The position numbers and the translations under genes were made by a program. 64,000 nt of DNA from positions 1-64,000 of the forward strand of contig NZ_JAJMZJ010000004.1 of NCBI RefSeq assembly GCF_021012875.1. Reading direction: 5' to 3'. This DNA comes from Peptoniphilus sp. KCTC 25270. Its GTDB lineage: Bacteria > Bacillota > Clostridia > Tissierellales > Peptoniphilaceae. Below, piece by piece: positions 26,474 to 36,483 of this stretch. The notes under the pieces were generated by a model. It was not told the DNA's origin. It made no database searches and saw only the letters and a list, made by a program, of their open reading frames with translations. Positions within the stretch are counted from its first letter, which is position 1, and each line of letters starts with the position of its first letter.

Positions 26474-27417
26474 TGATAGTCGAATTCAACCCTAAACTCT
26501 TATTAGGAAATATTACAGTTTCAACAGAACTGAAACAGTATTATGAAAAAAATATTGAAGCAATCGCAACAATTTTTTCAGAATATATAGACATCTCAAA
26601 TGTTGAAAAAATAGTCGTCCCTAATAATTTTGTTGATGAAGTTCTTGAATACCAAGTGCAAATTGGATATAAAAATCCGTCTGTTACCAATAATGAATTC
26701 GGGAAAGCATATGGAAAACTTCTTCTCAATCAGCATTCTGGTAAACACATCGTCTTTCTTGACTCAGAAATTACAACATTCTTAATGAGGGATTCCCTTA
26801 CTGAAAATATAATCAAAATAGCTGGTGAAGAAAATAGAAAAACAATAGAAGACGGAACTCAGAAAGCATTAAATTTATTAGCCCACGAGCTGTCACATGC
26901 AGAATTTGCTAATAAGGTGAAACAACCAACTTTTAATAATAGCTATCAAAGTCAACTTGAAAATCTATGTTATCAATTACTTGATGAGTATTATGTCTGT
27001 AGAAAATCAAGCTATCTCACTTCAATAAATCTTCTCACCTATGACGAAAATTATATTTATGATATCGAAGAACGAATTATAGAAGAGAAATGGAAGTACA
27101 AAACACACCAAATTAGTTTAAATGACTTTTGTAATTACTTTCATTTACTAACAAGACAAACTCTAATTAATATGGTCTCGATCGTATCTGTTTTAGATAA
27201 AGACTTATCGAATTCTGCCTACTATGAAAATTGTTTGATAGGAATGATTGTTGATATTTTCAAAACAGAGTTTGATAGAATCTATTACGATATTCATGAT
27301 GATAAAAAATTTGTAATTCCAAATTCTCTGCTAGAAGCGATAAATTCTTACTATCAATCCTTTGGAGTTTATATTTCTGAAGAACCAACAGGCTTATATT
27401 ATTACACTCCCGACTAA
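26473..27417 (+). CDS. Zinc-metallopeptidase-like partner of the repressor (HExxH)
   Basis: 314 residues with HELSH at 138-142, a zinc peptidase motif, and a downstream acidic helix (LLDEYYVCRKSS near 172) that may supply the third ligand. The start overlaps the repressor stop (TAATG). Repressor-peptidase pairs of the ImmA/ImmR kind control excision of ICEs such as ICEBs1: the peptidase cleaves the repressor after damage or signalling. This protein is much longer than typical ImmA and is not obviously of the same family, so the parallel is by arrangement and motif only. Confidence 0.65.
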   Translation: MIVEFNPKLLLGNITVSTELKQYYEKNIEAIATIFSEYIDISNVEKIVVPNNFVDEVLEYQVQIGYKNPSVTNNEFGKAYGKLLLNQHSGKHIVFLDSEITTFLMRDSLTENIIKIAGEENRKTIEDGTQKALNLLAHELSHAEFANKVKQPTFNNSYQSQLENLCYQLLDEYYVCRKSSYLTSINLLTYDENYIYDIEERIIEEKWKYKTHQISLNDFCNYFHLLTRQTLINMVSIVSVLDKDLSNSAYYENCLIGMIVDIFKTEFDRIYYDIHDDKKFVIPNSLLEAINSYYQSFGVYISEEPTGLYYYTPD

Positions 27418-27443
27418 TCGTCAGAAAATCTTACCACTAAAAA

Positions 27444-27476
27444 AGACCGTAACATAAATTGCTACGGTCTCATTTT
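27444..27476 (+). terminator. Terminator after the repressor-peptidase pair
   Basis: AGACCGTA pairs with TACGGTCT around an 11-nt loop, followed by CATTTTAATT. It lies 27 nt after the peptidase stop and close to the island end. Confidence 0.7.
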
Positions 27477-27526
27477 AATTCATTTCTAAGCCACTCGGGA
27501 ACATTCCCAGCATTATTCTTTTAAAC

Positions 27527-27550
27527 TTTTTTACCCAATTTTGTCCCGGT
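27527..27550. repeat. Right subterminal motif of island R
   Basis: TTTTTTACCC at 27527-27536 followed by AATTTTGTCCCGGTTG, the counterpart of 12201-12224. Its last base is 73 nt from the first base of the att core, as in island L. Confidence 0.6.
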
Positions 27551-27607
27551 TGCACTTTTAAAATAGCTAAACCCCTTGATTTTACGCCATTTGTTATTTT
27601 CTTGGGC

Positions 27608-27619
27608 CTATTCCCACTC
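27608..27619. repeat. Island attachment-site copy 3 in the guaA 3' end
   Basis: CTATTCCCACTC, read on the minus strand as the last codons GAG TGG GAA and TAG of guaA. Recombination here keeps guaA intact. The 3' end of guaA is a known integration site for several island families. Confidence 0.78.
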
Positions 27620-29140
27620 AATGGTTCCTGGTGGTTTGCTTGTAATATCGTATACAATGCGGTTAATGTGATCGACTTCGTTTACGATTCTTGTAGCGGT
27701 TTTGTCCAATACTTCGTATGGGATGCGGGCCCAGTCCGCGGTCATAAAGTCGGTTGTGGTTACGCCTCTTAGGGCCAATGTGTAGTCGTAGGTTCTGAAA
27801 TCTCCCATTACACCAACGGTTCTGTTGTTTGTTAATACGGCGAAATATTGGTTGATGTCTCGATCTAGCCCTGCGTTTGCGACTTCTTCTCTAAAGATGG
27901 CATCGGCGTCTCGCAAGATGTCAAGTTTTTCTTTGGTTACTTCGCCCATTACGCGGATTCCTAATCCTGGTCCTGGGAATGGTTGTCTCCATACGAGTTT
28001 TTCGTCCAATCCGATTTCTAAACCTAGTTGACGTACTTCGTCTTTAAATAGATCTCGCAATGGTTCAATTAAGTCATCAAAGTCTACTACCGATGGCAAT
28101 CCGCCTACGTTGTGATGGCTTTTGATTACAGCAGCGTCTCCCAATCCACTTTCGATTACGTCTGGGTAGATGGTTCCTTGGGCTAGGAAGTTTACGACGC
28201 CGATTTTTCTCCCTTCGTCTTCAAATACGCGGATAAATTCTTCCCCGATAATTTTTCGTTTGTCTTCTGGATCTGTTACGCCTTCTAAACGTTTTAGGAA
28301 TCTTTCTTCGGCTTTTACATGGATAAAGTGCATGCCGGATCCTTTAAAGGCGTCTTCTACTTCTTGTCCTTCGTTTTTACGCATTAAACCGTGATCTACG
28401 AAGATACAAGTTAGATTTTCTCCAATGGCGTCGCTAATTAATTTGGCGGCTACGGAAGAATCTACGCCTCCGGATAGGGCAAGCAATACTTTTTTATTTC
28501 CTACGGTTTTTTTAATGGTTTCTATGGCTTCTTGAGCATAGTTCGCCATGGTCCAGTCGCCTTTCGCTCCACAGATATCTTTTACGAAGTTTTCAATCAT
28601 ATCGTGTCCGTTTTCTGTGTGATTTACTTCTGGATGGTATTGCATAGCATAGAATTTTCGTTCTCTATCTTCCATGGCTGCAATTGGACAAGAATCTGTT
28701 GCGGCAATGGTGCGGAATCCTTTTGGTAATTCTTTTACGAAATCTACATGGCTCATCCATGTAATTTGTTCTACGGCTAGATCTGTAAATAAAGGAGAAC
28801 TTGGATCGATGTTGGTTTTGGTTTTTCCAAATTCACGTACGTCGGAGGAGGCTACATTTCCTCCTAATTGTTTTGCCATAAGTTGCATTCCATAACACAA
28901 TCCTAGGATAGGGATATTTAAGGAATATATTTCTTCTGGTAATTCTGGGCTTCCTTCTTCGTATACACTGTTAGGCCCACCAGTAAAAATTAGTCCGATT
29001 GGTTTCAATTTTTTAATCGATTCTAAGGCTTTGGTATAAGGCACAACTTCACAGTATACATTTTTTTCGCGCACTCTTCGTGTGATTAGTTGGTTGTATT
29101 GACCTCCAAAGTCAATGACAAGTATCATTTCTCTATCCAT
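27608..29140 (-). CDS. guaA: GMP synthase (glutamine-hydrolysing)
   Basis: 510 residues, the normal length. It has an N-terminal class I amidotransferase with the nucleophile Cys in LGLCYGMQ and the HPE partner (YHPEVNHTE), an ATP pyrophosphatase P-loop [11 protein letters not shown] near 218, and the C-terminal dimerisation domain ending in KPPGTIEWE. It makes GMP from XMP using glutamine. AGGAGGAAG lies 8 nt before the ATG. The stop codon is now TAG, donated by the island; the fused chromosome end at 5151 would give TAA. Its terminator has been moved 22 kb away, so island transcription may be continuous with guaA. Confidence 0.97.
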   Translation of the reverse strand: MDREMILVIDFGGQYNQLITRRVREKNVYCEVVPYTKALESIKKLKPIGLIFTGGPNSVYEEGSPELPEEIYSLNIPILGLCYGMQLMAKQLGGNVASSDVREFGKTKTNIDPSSPLFTDLAVEQITWMSHVDFVKELPKGFRTIAATDSCPIAAMEDRERKFYAMQYHPEVNHTENGHDMIENFVKDICGAKGDWTMANYAQEAIETIKKTVGNKKVLLALSGGVDSSVAAKLISDAIGENLTCIFVDHGLMRKNEGQEVEDAFKGSGMHFIHVKAEERFLKRLEGVTDPEDKRKIIGEEFIRVFEDEGRKIGVVNFLAQGTIYPDVIESGLGDAAVIKSHHNVGGLPSVVDFDDLIEPLRDLFKDEVRQLGLEIGLDEKLVWRQPFPGPGLGIRVMGEVTKEKLDILRDADAIFREEVANAGLDRDINQYFAVLTNNRTVGVMGDFRTYDYTLALRGVTTTDFMTADWARIPYEVLDKTATRIVNEVDHINRIVYDITSKPPGTIEWE

Positions 29141-29165
29141 TATCTTCCTCCTTTTCTTCGGATTT

Positions 29166-29171
29166 ATTATA
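29166..29171 (-). promoter_or_regulatory. Possible guaA -10 element
   Basis: TATAAT on the minus strand 26 nt upstream of the guaA start. No convincing -35 at the right distance, so this is tentative. Confidence 0.35.
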
Positions 29172-29238
29172 ACACATTTTTCTCGTCTTCGGTATTGGAA
29201 CGATGTTTCGAAAATTTTTTTGAAATATGAAATTTTTA

Positions 29239-29267
29239 TTTCAAAAAGATGAATATGGTGGTATAAT
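29239..29267 (+). promoter_or_regulatory. Promoter of the XRE-cupin regulator gene
   Basis: TTTCAA (29239) and TATAAT (29262) with a 17-bp spacer, 40 nt before the start codon. An AAATTTTTATTTCAAA-like inverted repeat with TTTGAAAT overlaps the -35, a possible autoregulatory site. Confidence 0.55.
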
Positions 29268-29306
29268 TTTACTATCTATAATAAATATATTGAAAGGGGT
29301 TTTTGT

Positions 29307-29864
29307 ATGTCTTCAAAATTTTCTGGTCATAAGATTCGCATTATGAGAAAGAATATGGGAATGAGTATTAAAGATCTGGCTGAAAAGAGCCAATTGAGTA
29401 CTGGATTGATTAGTCAAATTGAAAGGGATTTGGTATCTCCTTCTGTGAATGCTATGACACGCATTGTTGCTACTTTGGAGACTACTATGGGGGAATTTTT
29501 TGATGAAGATTATTCCAAACAAAGTCCTGTGGTTATTGAAAAAGATCAGCACAAAGAAATCCTTTTAACAGAGGTTCAAAGAAAATACATAATCCTCTCT
29601 CCTACTGATAACCGTACAGTAGAGATGGTTTTTATGCATATTGATAAAACGGAAGATCCAGACAATATGCCTGCTAGTACTCACGAAGGGGAAGAGTGTG
29701 GCTATATCCTTTCTGGTCGTTTAACCGTTGAGGTCGAAGGGGAACGTCATGCGTTGGAAGAGGGAGATAGCATTTATTTCGAATCGACAAAACCACACAA
29801 ATACATTAATTACGATGATGAAGTTTGTGTTTCTATTTGGGGAATGACTCCTCCTAGTTATTGA
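29307..29864 (+). CDS. XRE-cupin transcriptional regulator
   Basis: 185 residues. A helix-turn-helix at about 8-65 (IRMIRKNMGMSIKDLAEKS order, STGLISQIERDLVSPS) is joined to a C-terminal cupin_2 barrel (EGEECGYILSGRLTVEVEG, HALEEGDSIYFEST, HKYIN). This two-domain layout is that of the PuuR/SinR-like regulators, which often sense a small metabolite through the cupin. GAAAGGGG precedes the start. Divergent from guaA; its target is unknown. Confidence 0.88.
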   Translation: MSSKFSGHKIRIMRKNMGMSIKDLAEKSQLSTGLISQIERDLVSPSVNAMTRIVATLETTMGEFFDEDYSKQSPVVIEKDQHKEILLTEVQRKYIILSPTDNRTVEMVFMHIDKTEDPDNMPASTHEGEECGYILSGRLTVEVEGERHALEEGDSIYFESTKPHKYINYDDEVCVSIWGMTPPSY

Positions 29865-29877
29865 TTTTGAATAAAAA

Positions 29878-29901
29878 AAGACTCAGGAAATCCTGGGTCT
29901 T
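29878..29901. terminator. Bidirectional terminator
   Basis: AAGACTCAGGA pairs with TCCTGGGTCTT (one wobble pair), with A-run before and T-run after, between the convergent regulator and nudix genes. Confidence 0.8.
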
Positions 29902-29915
29902 TTTCTTTTGCTTTT

Positions 29916-30409
29916 TTATTTCCAATTGTTGAAGAAATCATGATAATAAGATAATTTGGTCAATTTTTTCTTAAAAATCCAGTCTTTTAATTCTTCATAG
30001 GTTAAAAATCTTGCGGCTTGTACTTCTTCCATATCAATTCTCACTTCGGTAATTTCTATATCTTTTTCAATTCGATAGATATAGTAATGGCCGGGATGCG
30101 TGGTGATGATTTGGTCAAGAATCAACTCGTCTTTTGTTAATTGGATTCCCATTTCTTCTTTCATTTCTCGAATCATGGCATCCTCTGGTTCTTCACCAGC
30201 CAATACAGATCCTATGGCGGTACAAGACCAGTAGTTGGGGTAATTTTTTTTCTTTTTGGATCTTTGTTGCAACAAATACCGTCCGTCGCTGGTTCGAATC
30301 CACCCTTCGACTACGCGATGGAATTTATCTTTTGGAATCCATTTTCCCCTTTGAATGGTTTCTCCTGTGGGCTTGTTGTTGCGATCATACAGATCCCATA
30401 GTTCTGCCA

Positions 30410-30410
<1 letters not shown>
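29916..30410 (-). CDS. Nudix hydrolase, IPP-isomerase-like subgroup
   Basis: 164 residues with a full Nudix box (GSVLAGEEPEDAMIREMKEEMG, reported here as G-x5-E-x7-REMKEE near 67-88). The N-terminal EL(W)DLYDRNNKPTGE and the WIRTSDGRYLLQQRS strand are as in YfcD/Idi-like Nudix proteins. The substrate cannot be predicted. Its ATG overlaps the TAA of pyrG by 1 nt, so it is translationally coupled and last in the glnN-pyrG-nudix cluster. A nucleotide clean-up role beside CTP synthase is possible but is inference. Confidence 0.85.
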
Positions 30411-32017
<1,607 letters not shown>

Positions 32018-34096
32018 CTATTCTAATGCAGTAAAAATATCTTCATAGGTTGGTAATGTCCAGTTTTTACGGCTGACCATAAGTTCCAACTCATCGGCAA
32101 TTTTTCGAATGTTTGTAAAATCTTCTGAAATTTCTTGCATTCTTTTTGCTTTGTCTTCTAAAGAAAGCTCTAAAGCTTCATTATAATCCATTTTCAACTT
32201 TTCGTGGCGATCCATTAATTCTTCCAATAGAATATTTAGATCTTCCATGCGTTTTTTTACTCCAGCGTTTTGCAATTCTTTTACTACAGGCATTAACTCT
32301 TTAATTTCGCTAATTACCGCTGGCTCAACGTCTTTAGAGAGCATTGTCAATAGGGCGCGAGTTTCCAAACTATGATAATTTACAATGGATTCTAAGGCGA
32401 TTTCATAAAGAGCATGGGCTTCATTTTTAGAAAAGATTCCATATTCTTCAAAAATTTCCATGATTTTTTCATCTTTCAAAGTTTCAATGGCTTCTAGATA
32501 GGTACGGAAATTCGGCAATCCTCTTTTTTCTGCTTCTTTCACCCAAGCTTCACTATAATTGTCTTTGTTATATAAAATGCGGCTATGTTTTACTATAATT
32601 TCCTTCATGTATTCTCTTGCTTTTAATTCCAATTGATCGGTGTCTTCAAATGGCGCTAAGAAATCATACATTTTTTTCAAGCCGTGACCTAAGGCTGTAT
32701 TAATAATCATATTGGTGTCAGCACAAGAAATACTAGATCCTACCATACGGAATTCAAATTTATTTCCCGTAAAGGCAAATGGACTGGTTCTATTTCGGTC
32801 ACTGGTATCTCTTGGTGTATATCCTAGGGAATTGATCTTAATGGCTCCCGCTTTTGGCTCTTTGTATTTGTATTCTTCAATGGCGATATCTTTAAGGATC
32901 GCTTCCATATCGGCCCCTAAATACATGGAGACAATTGCTGGTGGTGCTTCCAATCCGCCCAAACGATAGTCGTTTGACGGTCCAGAACTTGCCACACGAA
33001 GCAAAGGAGCGTATTCATCTATGGCTTCAATCATTGCTGTCATAAACAGTAAGAACAACGTATTGTTCGCAGGATCATCTCCTGGATCAAATACGTTCAA
33101 TCCATAATTTGTAGCCAAAGAATAATTGTTGTGTTTTCCGCTACCGTTGATTCCAGCAAATGGTTTTTCGTGTAATAAGCATACCAATTGGTGTTTGCGA
33201 GCTACGCTTTTTAACAAACTCATAACCAATTGATTGTAATCGATACTAATATTGGCATTTTCAAACAATACAACCACTTCGTATTGCCCAGGAGCCACTT
33301 CGTTGTGTTCTGTTTTGGCATAAATTCCCAAAGCCCACAATTTTTCGTTTAGATCTTCATAAAAATCCATAACGCGACGAGGAATGGCACCAAAATAATG
33401 GTCTTCCATTTCTTGGCCCTTTGGCGCATTGGCACCAATCAAGGTACGACCACAAGATTTCAAATCGCTTCGACGATTGTAAAGAGATTCGTCAATTAAG
33501 AAAAATTCTTGTTCCAAACCTACCTTTGGTTTCATTCGATAAGTATATTCCGCTTTTTCAAATAAATTCACCACTTTAGATCCATATTTGCTTAATAGAT
33601 TCATGGATTCAATCAATGGGGCTTTTTTATCCAATTTATCTCCGTTATAGGATACAAAAATCGTTGGAATATATAAAATTCGATCAATAATGAAAGAGTT
33701 GGCGGTTGCATCCCAATAGGTATATCCACGCGCTTCGAAAGTGGAGCGCATTCCCCCAGATGGGAAGGAACTTCCGTCCGATTCTCCTTTTACCAATTCT
33801 TTTCCTGAGAAACGATAGATGGCCTCTTGGCGATCGGTACGATCTAAGAAAGCGTCGTGTTTTTTTGCCGTTAAACCATTTAATGGTTGAAACCAGTGAC
33901 AATAATGTGTGGCGCCATTTTCTATGGCCCATTCTTTCATAGCATGGGCAATGGCATCGGCTGTTTCTTGATCCAAATCTTCTTCATTTCGAATGGCGTT
34001 TTTCCATTTCAAATAAATCGGATAAGGCAATCTTTCTCGCATTTTTTGCTTATTAAATGACATTTCACCAAAATGTTCATAGCCGTTTTTCTTCAT
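32018..34096 (-). CDS. glnN: Glutamine synthetase type III
   Basis: 692 residues, the usual length of GSIII rather than GSI (about 440). Visible motifs: RSTFEARGYTYWD, KVGLEQEFFLID (metal-binding Glu), NEVAPGQYE, and the ATP/glutamate loop NGSGKHNNYS; the C-terminal VMAVIS-like helical part is typical of GSIII. It makes glutamine from glutamate and ammonia. GGGAGG lies before the ATG. First gene of glnN-pyrG-nudix, so one transcript makes glutamine and one enzyme that uses it; guaA nearby is a second user. Confidence 0.95.
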   Translation of the reverse strand: MKKNGYEHFGEMSFNKQKMRERLPYPIYLKWKNAIRNEEDLDQETADAIAHAMKEWAIENGATHYCHWFQPLNGLTAKKHDAFLDRTDRQEAIYRFSGKELVKGESDGSSFPSGGMRSTFEARGYTYWDATANSFIIDRILYIPTIFVSYNGDKLDKKAPLIESMNLLSKYGSKVVNLFEKAEYTYRMKPKVGLEQEFFLIDESLYNRRSDLKSCGRTLIGANAPKGQEMEDHYFGAIPRRVMDFYEDLNEKLWALGIYAKTEHNEVAPGQYEVVVLFENANISIDYNQLVMSLLKSVARKHQLVCLLHEKPFAGINGSGKHNNYSLATNYGLNVFDPGDDPANNTLFLLFMTAMIEAIDEYAPLLRVASSGPSNDYRLGGLEAPPAIVSMYLGADMEAILKDIAIEEYKYKEPKAGAIKINSLGYTPRDTSDRNRTSPFAFTGNKFEFRMVGSSISCADTNMIINTALGHGLKKMYDFLAPFEDTDQLELKAREYMKEIIVKHSRILYNKDNYSEAWVKEAEKRGLPNFRTYLEAIETLKDEKIMEIFEEYGIFSKNEAHALYEIALESIVNYHSLETRALLTMLSKDVEPAVISEIKELMPVVKELQNAGVKKRMEDLNILLEELMDRHEKLKMDYNEALELSLEDKAKRMQEISEDFTNIRKIADELELMVSRKNWTLPTYEDIFTALE

Positions 34097-34158
34097 AAAA
34101 CCTCCCGTAATACACCTTAAAATGAAAAAATTGGTTCATCTCGAAAGATAACCAATAT

Positions 34159-34184
34159 AAAAAAACGTATTACCCCTGTGGGGT
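34159..34184 (-). terminator. Hairpin in the glnN leader, possible attenuator
   Basis: ACCCC-TGT-GGGGT at 34172-34184 followed on the minus strand, after six bases, by seven T residues. It lies 63 nt upstream of glnN in the transcribed strand, so it could be a leader attenuator. No known glutamine riboswitch core is recognised. Confidence 0.35.
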
Positions 34185-34351
34185 GTTTTCTTTTATTCTA
34201 TAGAAATTTTTTTCCTCTGTCAAGATTGGGACATTCCTTTTCCCGCGATTTTTCCTATTTTTGTATAGGTTTTTTTCTTTTTGGGTATTTTATATTCAAT
34301 AAGTAAGCAAAAACAGAAAGACAATAAAAATAGATACAAAGGAGATTTTAT

Positions 34352-34948
34352 ATGGGTATTTTGAATCAATTGGGACCAGACTTTATCCGCAATAGGGAAA
34401 ATTTACAACGGGCTGGTGTTAAAGAAAGAAACGACGATAGCCTTTCTAAGGCAGCCGCTTTGGCCATTCCTGCCATTCTTTTTGGTTTGTATCAAAAATC
34501 AAAAGACTCTAAGGAAAAAGAGCGTTTGGAACAAAGAGTAGAACATTACAACCGCGACCGTGTATTGGTTGATGATTTGGATCGTGACTTTGGTCAAGCA
34601 TTGGACCATGCAGATCGTAAAGAAGGACAAGATATTTTAGGAGATTTGTTCGGAAACGACAAAAATGATGTGGCTGCTGATATTGCAAACAAAGCCGGCG
34701 TTTCTCAAGAAGAGGTAGACGCTGTTTTGGAAAAATTGGCTCCTACCATTACGGCTATGTTGGCAAAAGAAAAAGCCAAAGGACGTGATTTGGAAGAAGT
34801 TACTCGCCAAGAAATCGAAGATCTAGACCAAGACGATGACTTTAATTTAGCAGATATTGCTGGAACCATCTTCAATCGTAGAGGCGCTTCTGGTGGCGCA
34901 GATGATTTGTTGGGAACTTTAGGCAATGTCATTGGAAAATTTCTATAA
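34352..34948 (+). CDS. DUF937 (YidB-like) protein
   Basis: 198 residues, highly charged. The N-terminal AIPAILFGLYQKS and the repeated helical pattern (QDILGDLFGN, VSQEEVDAVLEKLAPTI, GRDLEEVTRQEI, GADDLLGTLGNVIGKFL) are those of DUF937 proteins, whose function is unknown. AAAGGAG precedes the ATG. It stands alone, transcribed divergently from glnN, with its own terminator. Confidence 0.8.
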   Translation: MGILNQLGPDFIRNRENLQRAGVKERNDDSLSKAAALAIPAILFGLYQKSKDSKEKERLEQRVEHYNRDRVLVDDLDRDFGQALDHADRKEGQDILGDLFGNDKNDVAADIANKAGVSQEEVDAVLEKLAPTITAMLAKEKAKGRDLEEVTRQEIEDLDQDDDFNLADIAGTIFNRRGASGGADDLLGTLGNVIGKFL

Positions 34949-34954
34949 AAAAAT

Positions 34955-34974
34955 AAGAGCCTCTAGGGGCTCTT
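34955..34974 (+). terminator. Terminator of the DUF937 gene
   Basis: AAGAGCC and GGCTCTT around a 6-nt loop with a T-run, 7 nt after the stop codon. Confidence 0.85.
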
Positions 34975-34983
34975 TTCTTTTTC

Positions 34984-35012
34984 AAAAAAGGATGGAGAAA
35001 TTCTCCATCCTT
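34984..35012 (-). terminator. Terminator of the MATE gene
   Basis: GGATGGAGAA pairs with TTCTCCATCC, with a T-run on the minus strand, immediately after the MATE stop. Confidence 0.85.
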
Positions 35013-35014
35013 TT

Positions 35015-36391
35015 CTATTGTTCTACTTTTTCTCTTTCTTCGATGGGTACCAAATGATCTACGTGAGTTCGTAGAATTTTCCGTAAGGCAAAGAAAGAAA
35101 TAGTAATCGCCGTAAATTCAGCAATGGGCAAAGCAAACCATACATTGTTTACATTTCCTGTACGACTTAATAAATAGGCCGCTGGACAAAGTACAATCAA
35201 TTGGCGAATCAAAGAAATAATCATACTGGCTACGCCATTTCCTAAGGCTTGCAATACAGAGGCCACTACAATAGGGAAGAAAGCCAATAGGAAAGAAATG
35301 GAACAAATTCTTAAACATTTTCTTCCTAGTTCTAATAATTCTTGGGATGGCTCAAAGAATCCTAATAATACGTCGGGAGCGAATTGGAAAAGTAAGAACC
35401 CCGCTACCATAAATACAAAGGCGGCTGTTAAGGCTACTTTGATTACTTCATAAATTCTTTCCTTATGTCCCGATCCATAGTTATAGGCAATAATCGGTAC
35501 CATTCCGTTGTTCATACCAAATACAGGTAGGAGCACAAAACTTTGGAGTTTGAAATAAATTCCGTAAGCTACAACGGCCGTTGAAGAGAACCAACCTAAA
35601 ATGGTGTTGATGATGAAAATGGTTAAGGAACCGGCGGCAATCATTACCATGGTGGGAAATCCGATTCCATAGACATTTTTTACAATATTTGCGTTAAAAT
35701 GGAACCCCTTTTGGAATAAATTGATTTCTTTGTTGCGCTTTAAGTTCAAGAAAATTCCCATTAAAGCGGCGGTTATTTGTCCACCGACGGTTGCATAGGC
35801 CGCACCGGCCACGCCCAATTCTGGGAAAGGTCCTAAACCGAAAATTAAAATCGGATCAAAAATAATATTTATAAGCGCCCCAGCAATTTGGGTCAACATG
35901 GATTCAAAGGAACGTCCTGTAGATTGCAACAACCGTTCACAACCAATTTGAGCAAAAATTCCTACGCTAAATAGAGTGATAATATGAGTATATTGTACGC
36001 CATATTCATGAATCAGCGGATTGTTCGTTTGTGTAGCAAAAAAAGCATCGGAAAAAAGTAGACCGATTAAAATAAATAAAAACGTACTGGCTACGGTTAA
36101 AATAAAACCGATTTGCCCTATTAAGTTTGCTTTTTCGAATTTTCTCTGTCCTAAGGAACGAGAAAGAAGAGCGTTCATTCCGACACCGGTACCAATGGCT
36201 ACGGCGTTCATTAAGGATTGAATGGGAAAGGCCATAGATACAGCCGCCAAAGCTTCTTCTCCTATTCTGGAAACGAAAATACTATCGACTACGTTGTATA
36301 ACGATTGAAATAGCATAGACAAGGCAATGGGCCCGGACATATTAAATAATAGTTTTGGGATGGGAAGATATCCCATTTTATTTTCTTGCAT
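35015..36391 (-). CDS. MATE family multidrug/sodium exporter
   Basis: 458 residues from ATG 36391, with AGGAC in front; the frame is open further upstream but lacks a start signal and runs through a terminator. About 12 hydrophobic helices in two halves (GPIALSMLFQSLYNVVDSIFV in the first, IGFPTMVMIAAGSLTIFII in the second) identify the MATE fold, NorM/DinF-like. It sits in the membrane and exports cationic compounds or metabolites with Na+ or H+. Substrate unknown. Single-gene unit. Confidence 0.92.
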   Translation of the reverse strand: MQENKMGYLPIPKLLFNMSGPIALSMLFQSLYNVVDSIFVSRIGEEALAAVSMAFPIQSLMNAVAIGTGVGMNALLSRSLGQRKFEKANLIGQIGFILTVASTFLFILIGLLFSDAFFATQTNNPLIHEYGVQYTHIITLFSVGIFAQIGCERLLQSTGRSFESMLTQIAGALINIIFDPILIFGLGPFPELGVAGAAYATVGGQITAALMGIFLNLKRNKEINLFQKGFHFNANIVKNVYGIGFPTMVMIAAGSLTIFIINTILGWFSSTAVVAYGIYFKLQSFVLLPVFGMNNGMVPIIAYNYGSGHKERIYEVIKVALTAAFVFMVAGFLLFQFAPDVLLGFFEPSQELLELGRKCLRICSISFLLAFFPIVVASVLQALGNGVASMIISLIRQLIVLCPAAYLLSRTGNVNNVWFALPIAEFTAITISFFALRKILRTHVDHLVPIEEREKVEQ

Positions 36392-36410
36392 AGTTGTCCT
36401 TTCTACATAT

Positions 36411-36432
36411 AAAAAAGGGCCAAAGGCCCTTT
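36411..36432 (-). terminator. Terminator of the ABC exporter operon
   Basis: AAAGGGCC-AAA-GGCCCTTT with a T-run on the minus strand, 50 nt after the permease stop. Confidence 0.85.
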
Positions 36433-36483
36433 CCATACATTCTAACTTTATATATTTTACATCATTTTCTTTATTTTTGCAAA

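Noticed and set aside
27475-27657. 60-codon minus-strand frame overlapping the guaA end
   Set aside because: It overlaps guaA in another frame and crosses the att site; no ribosome site.
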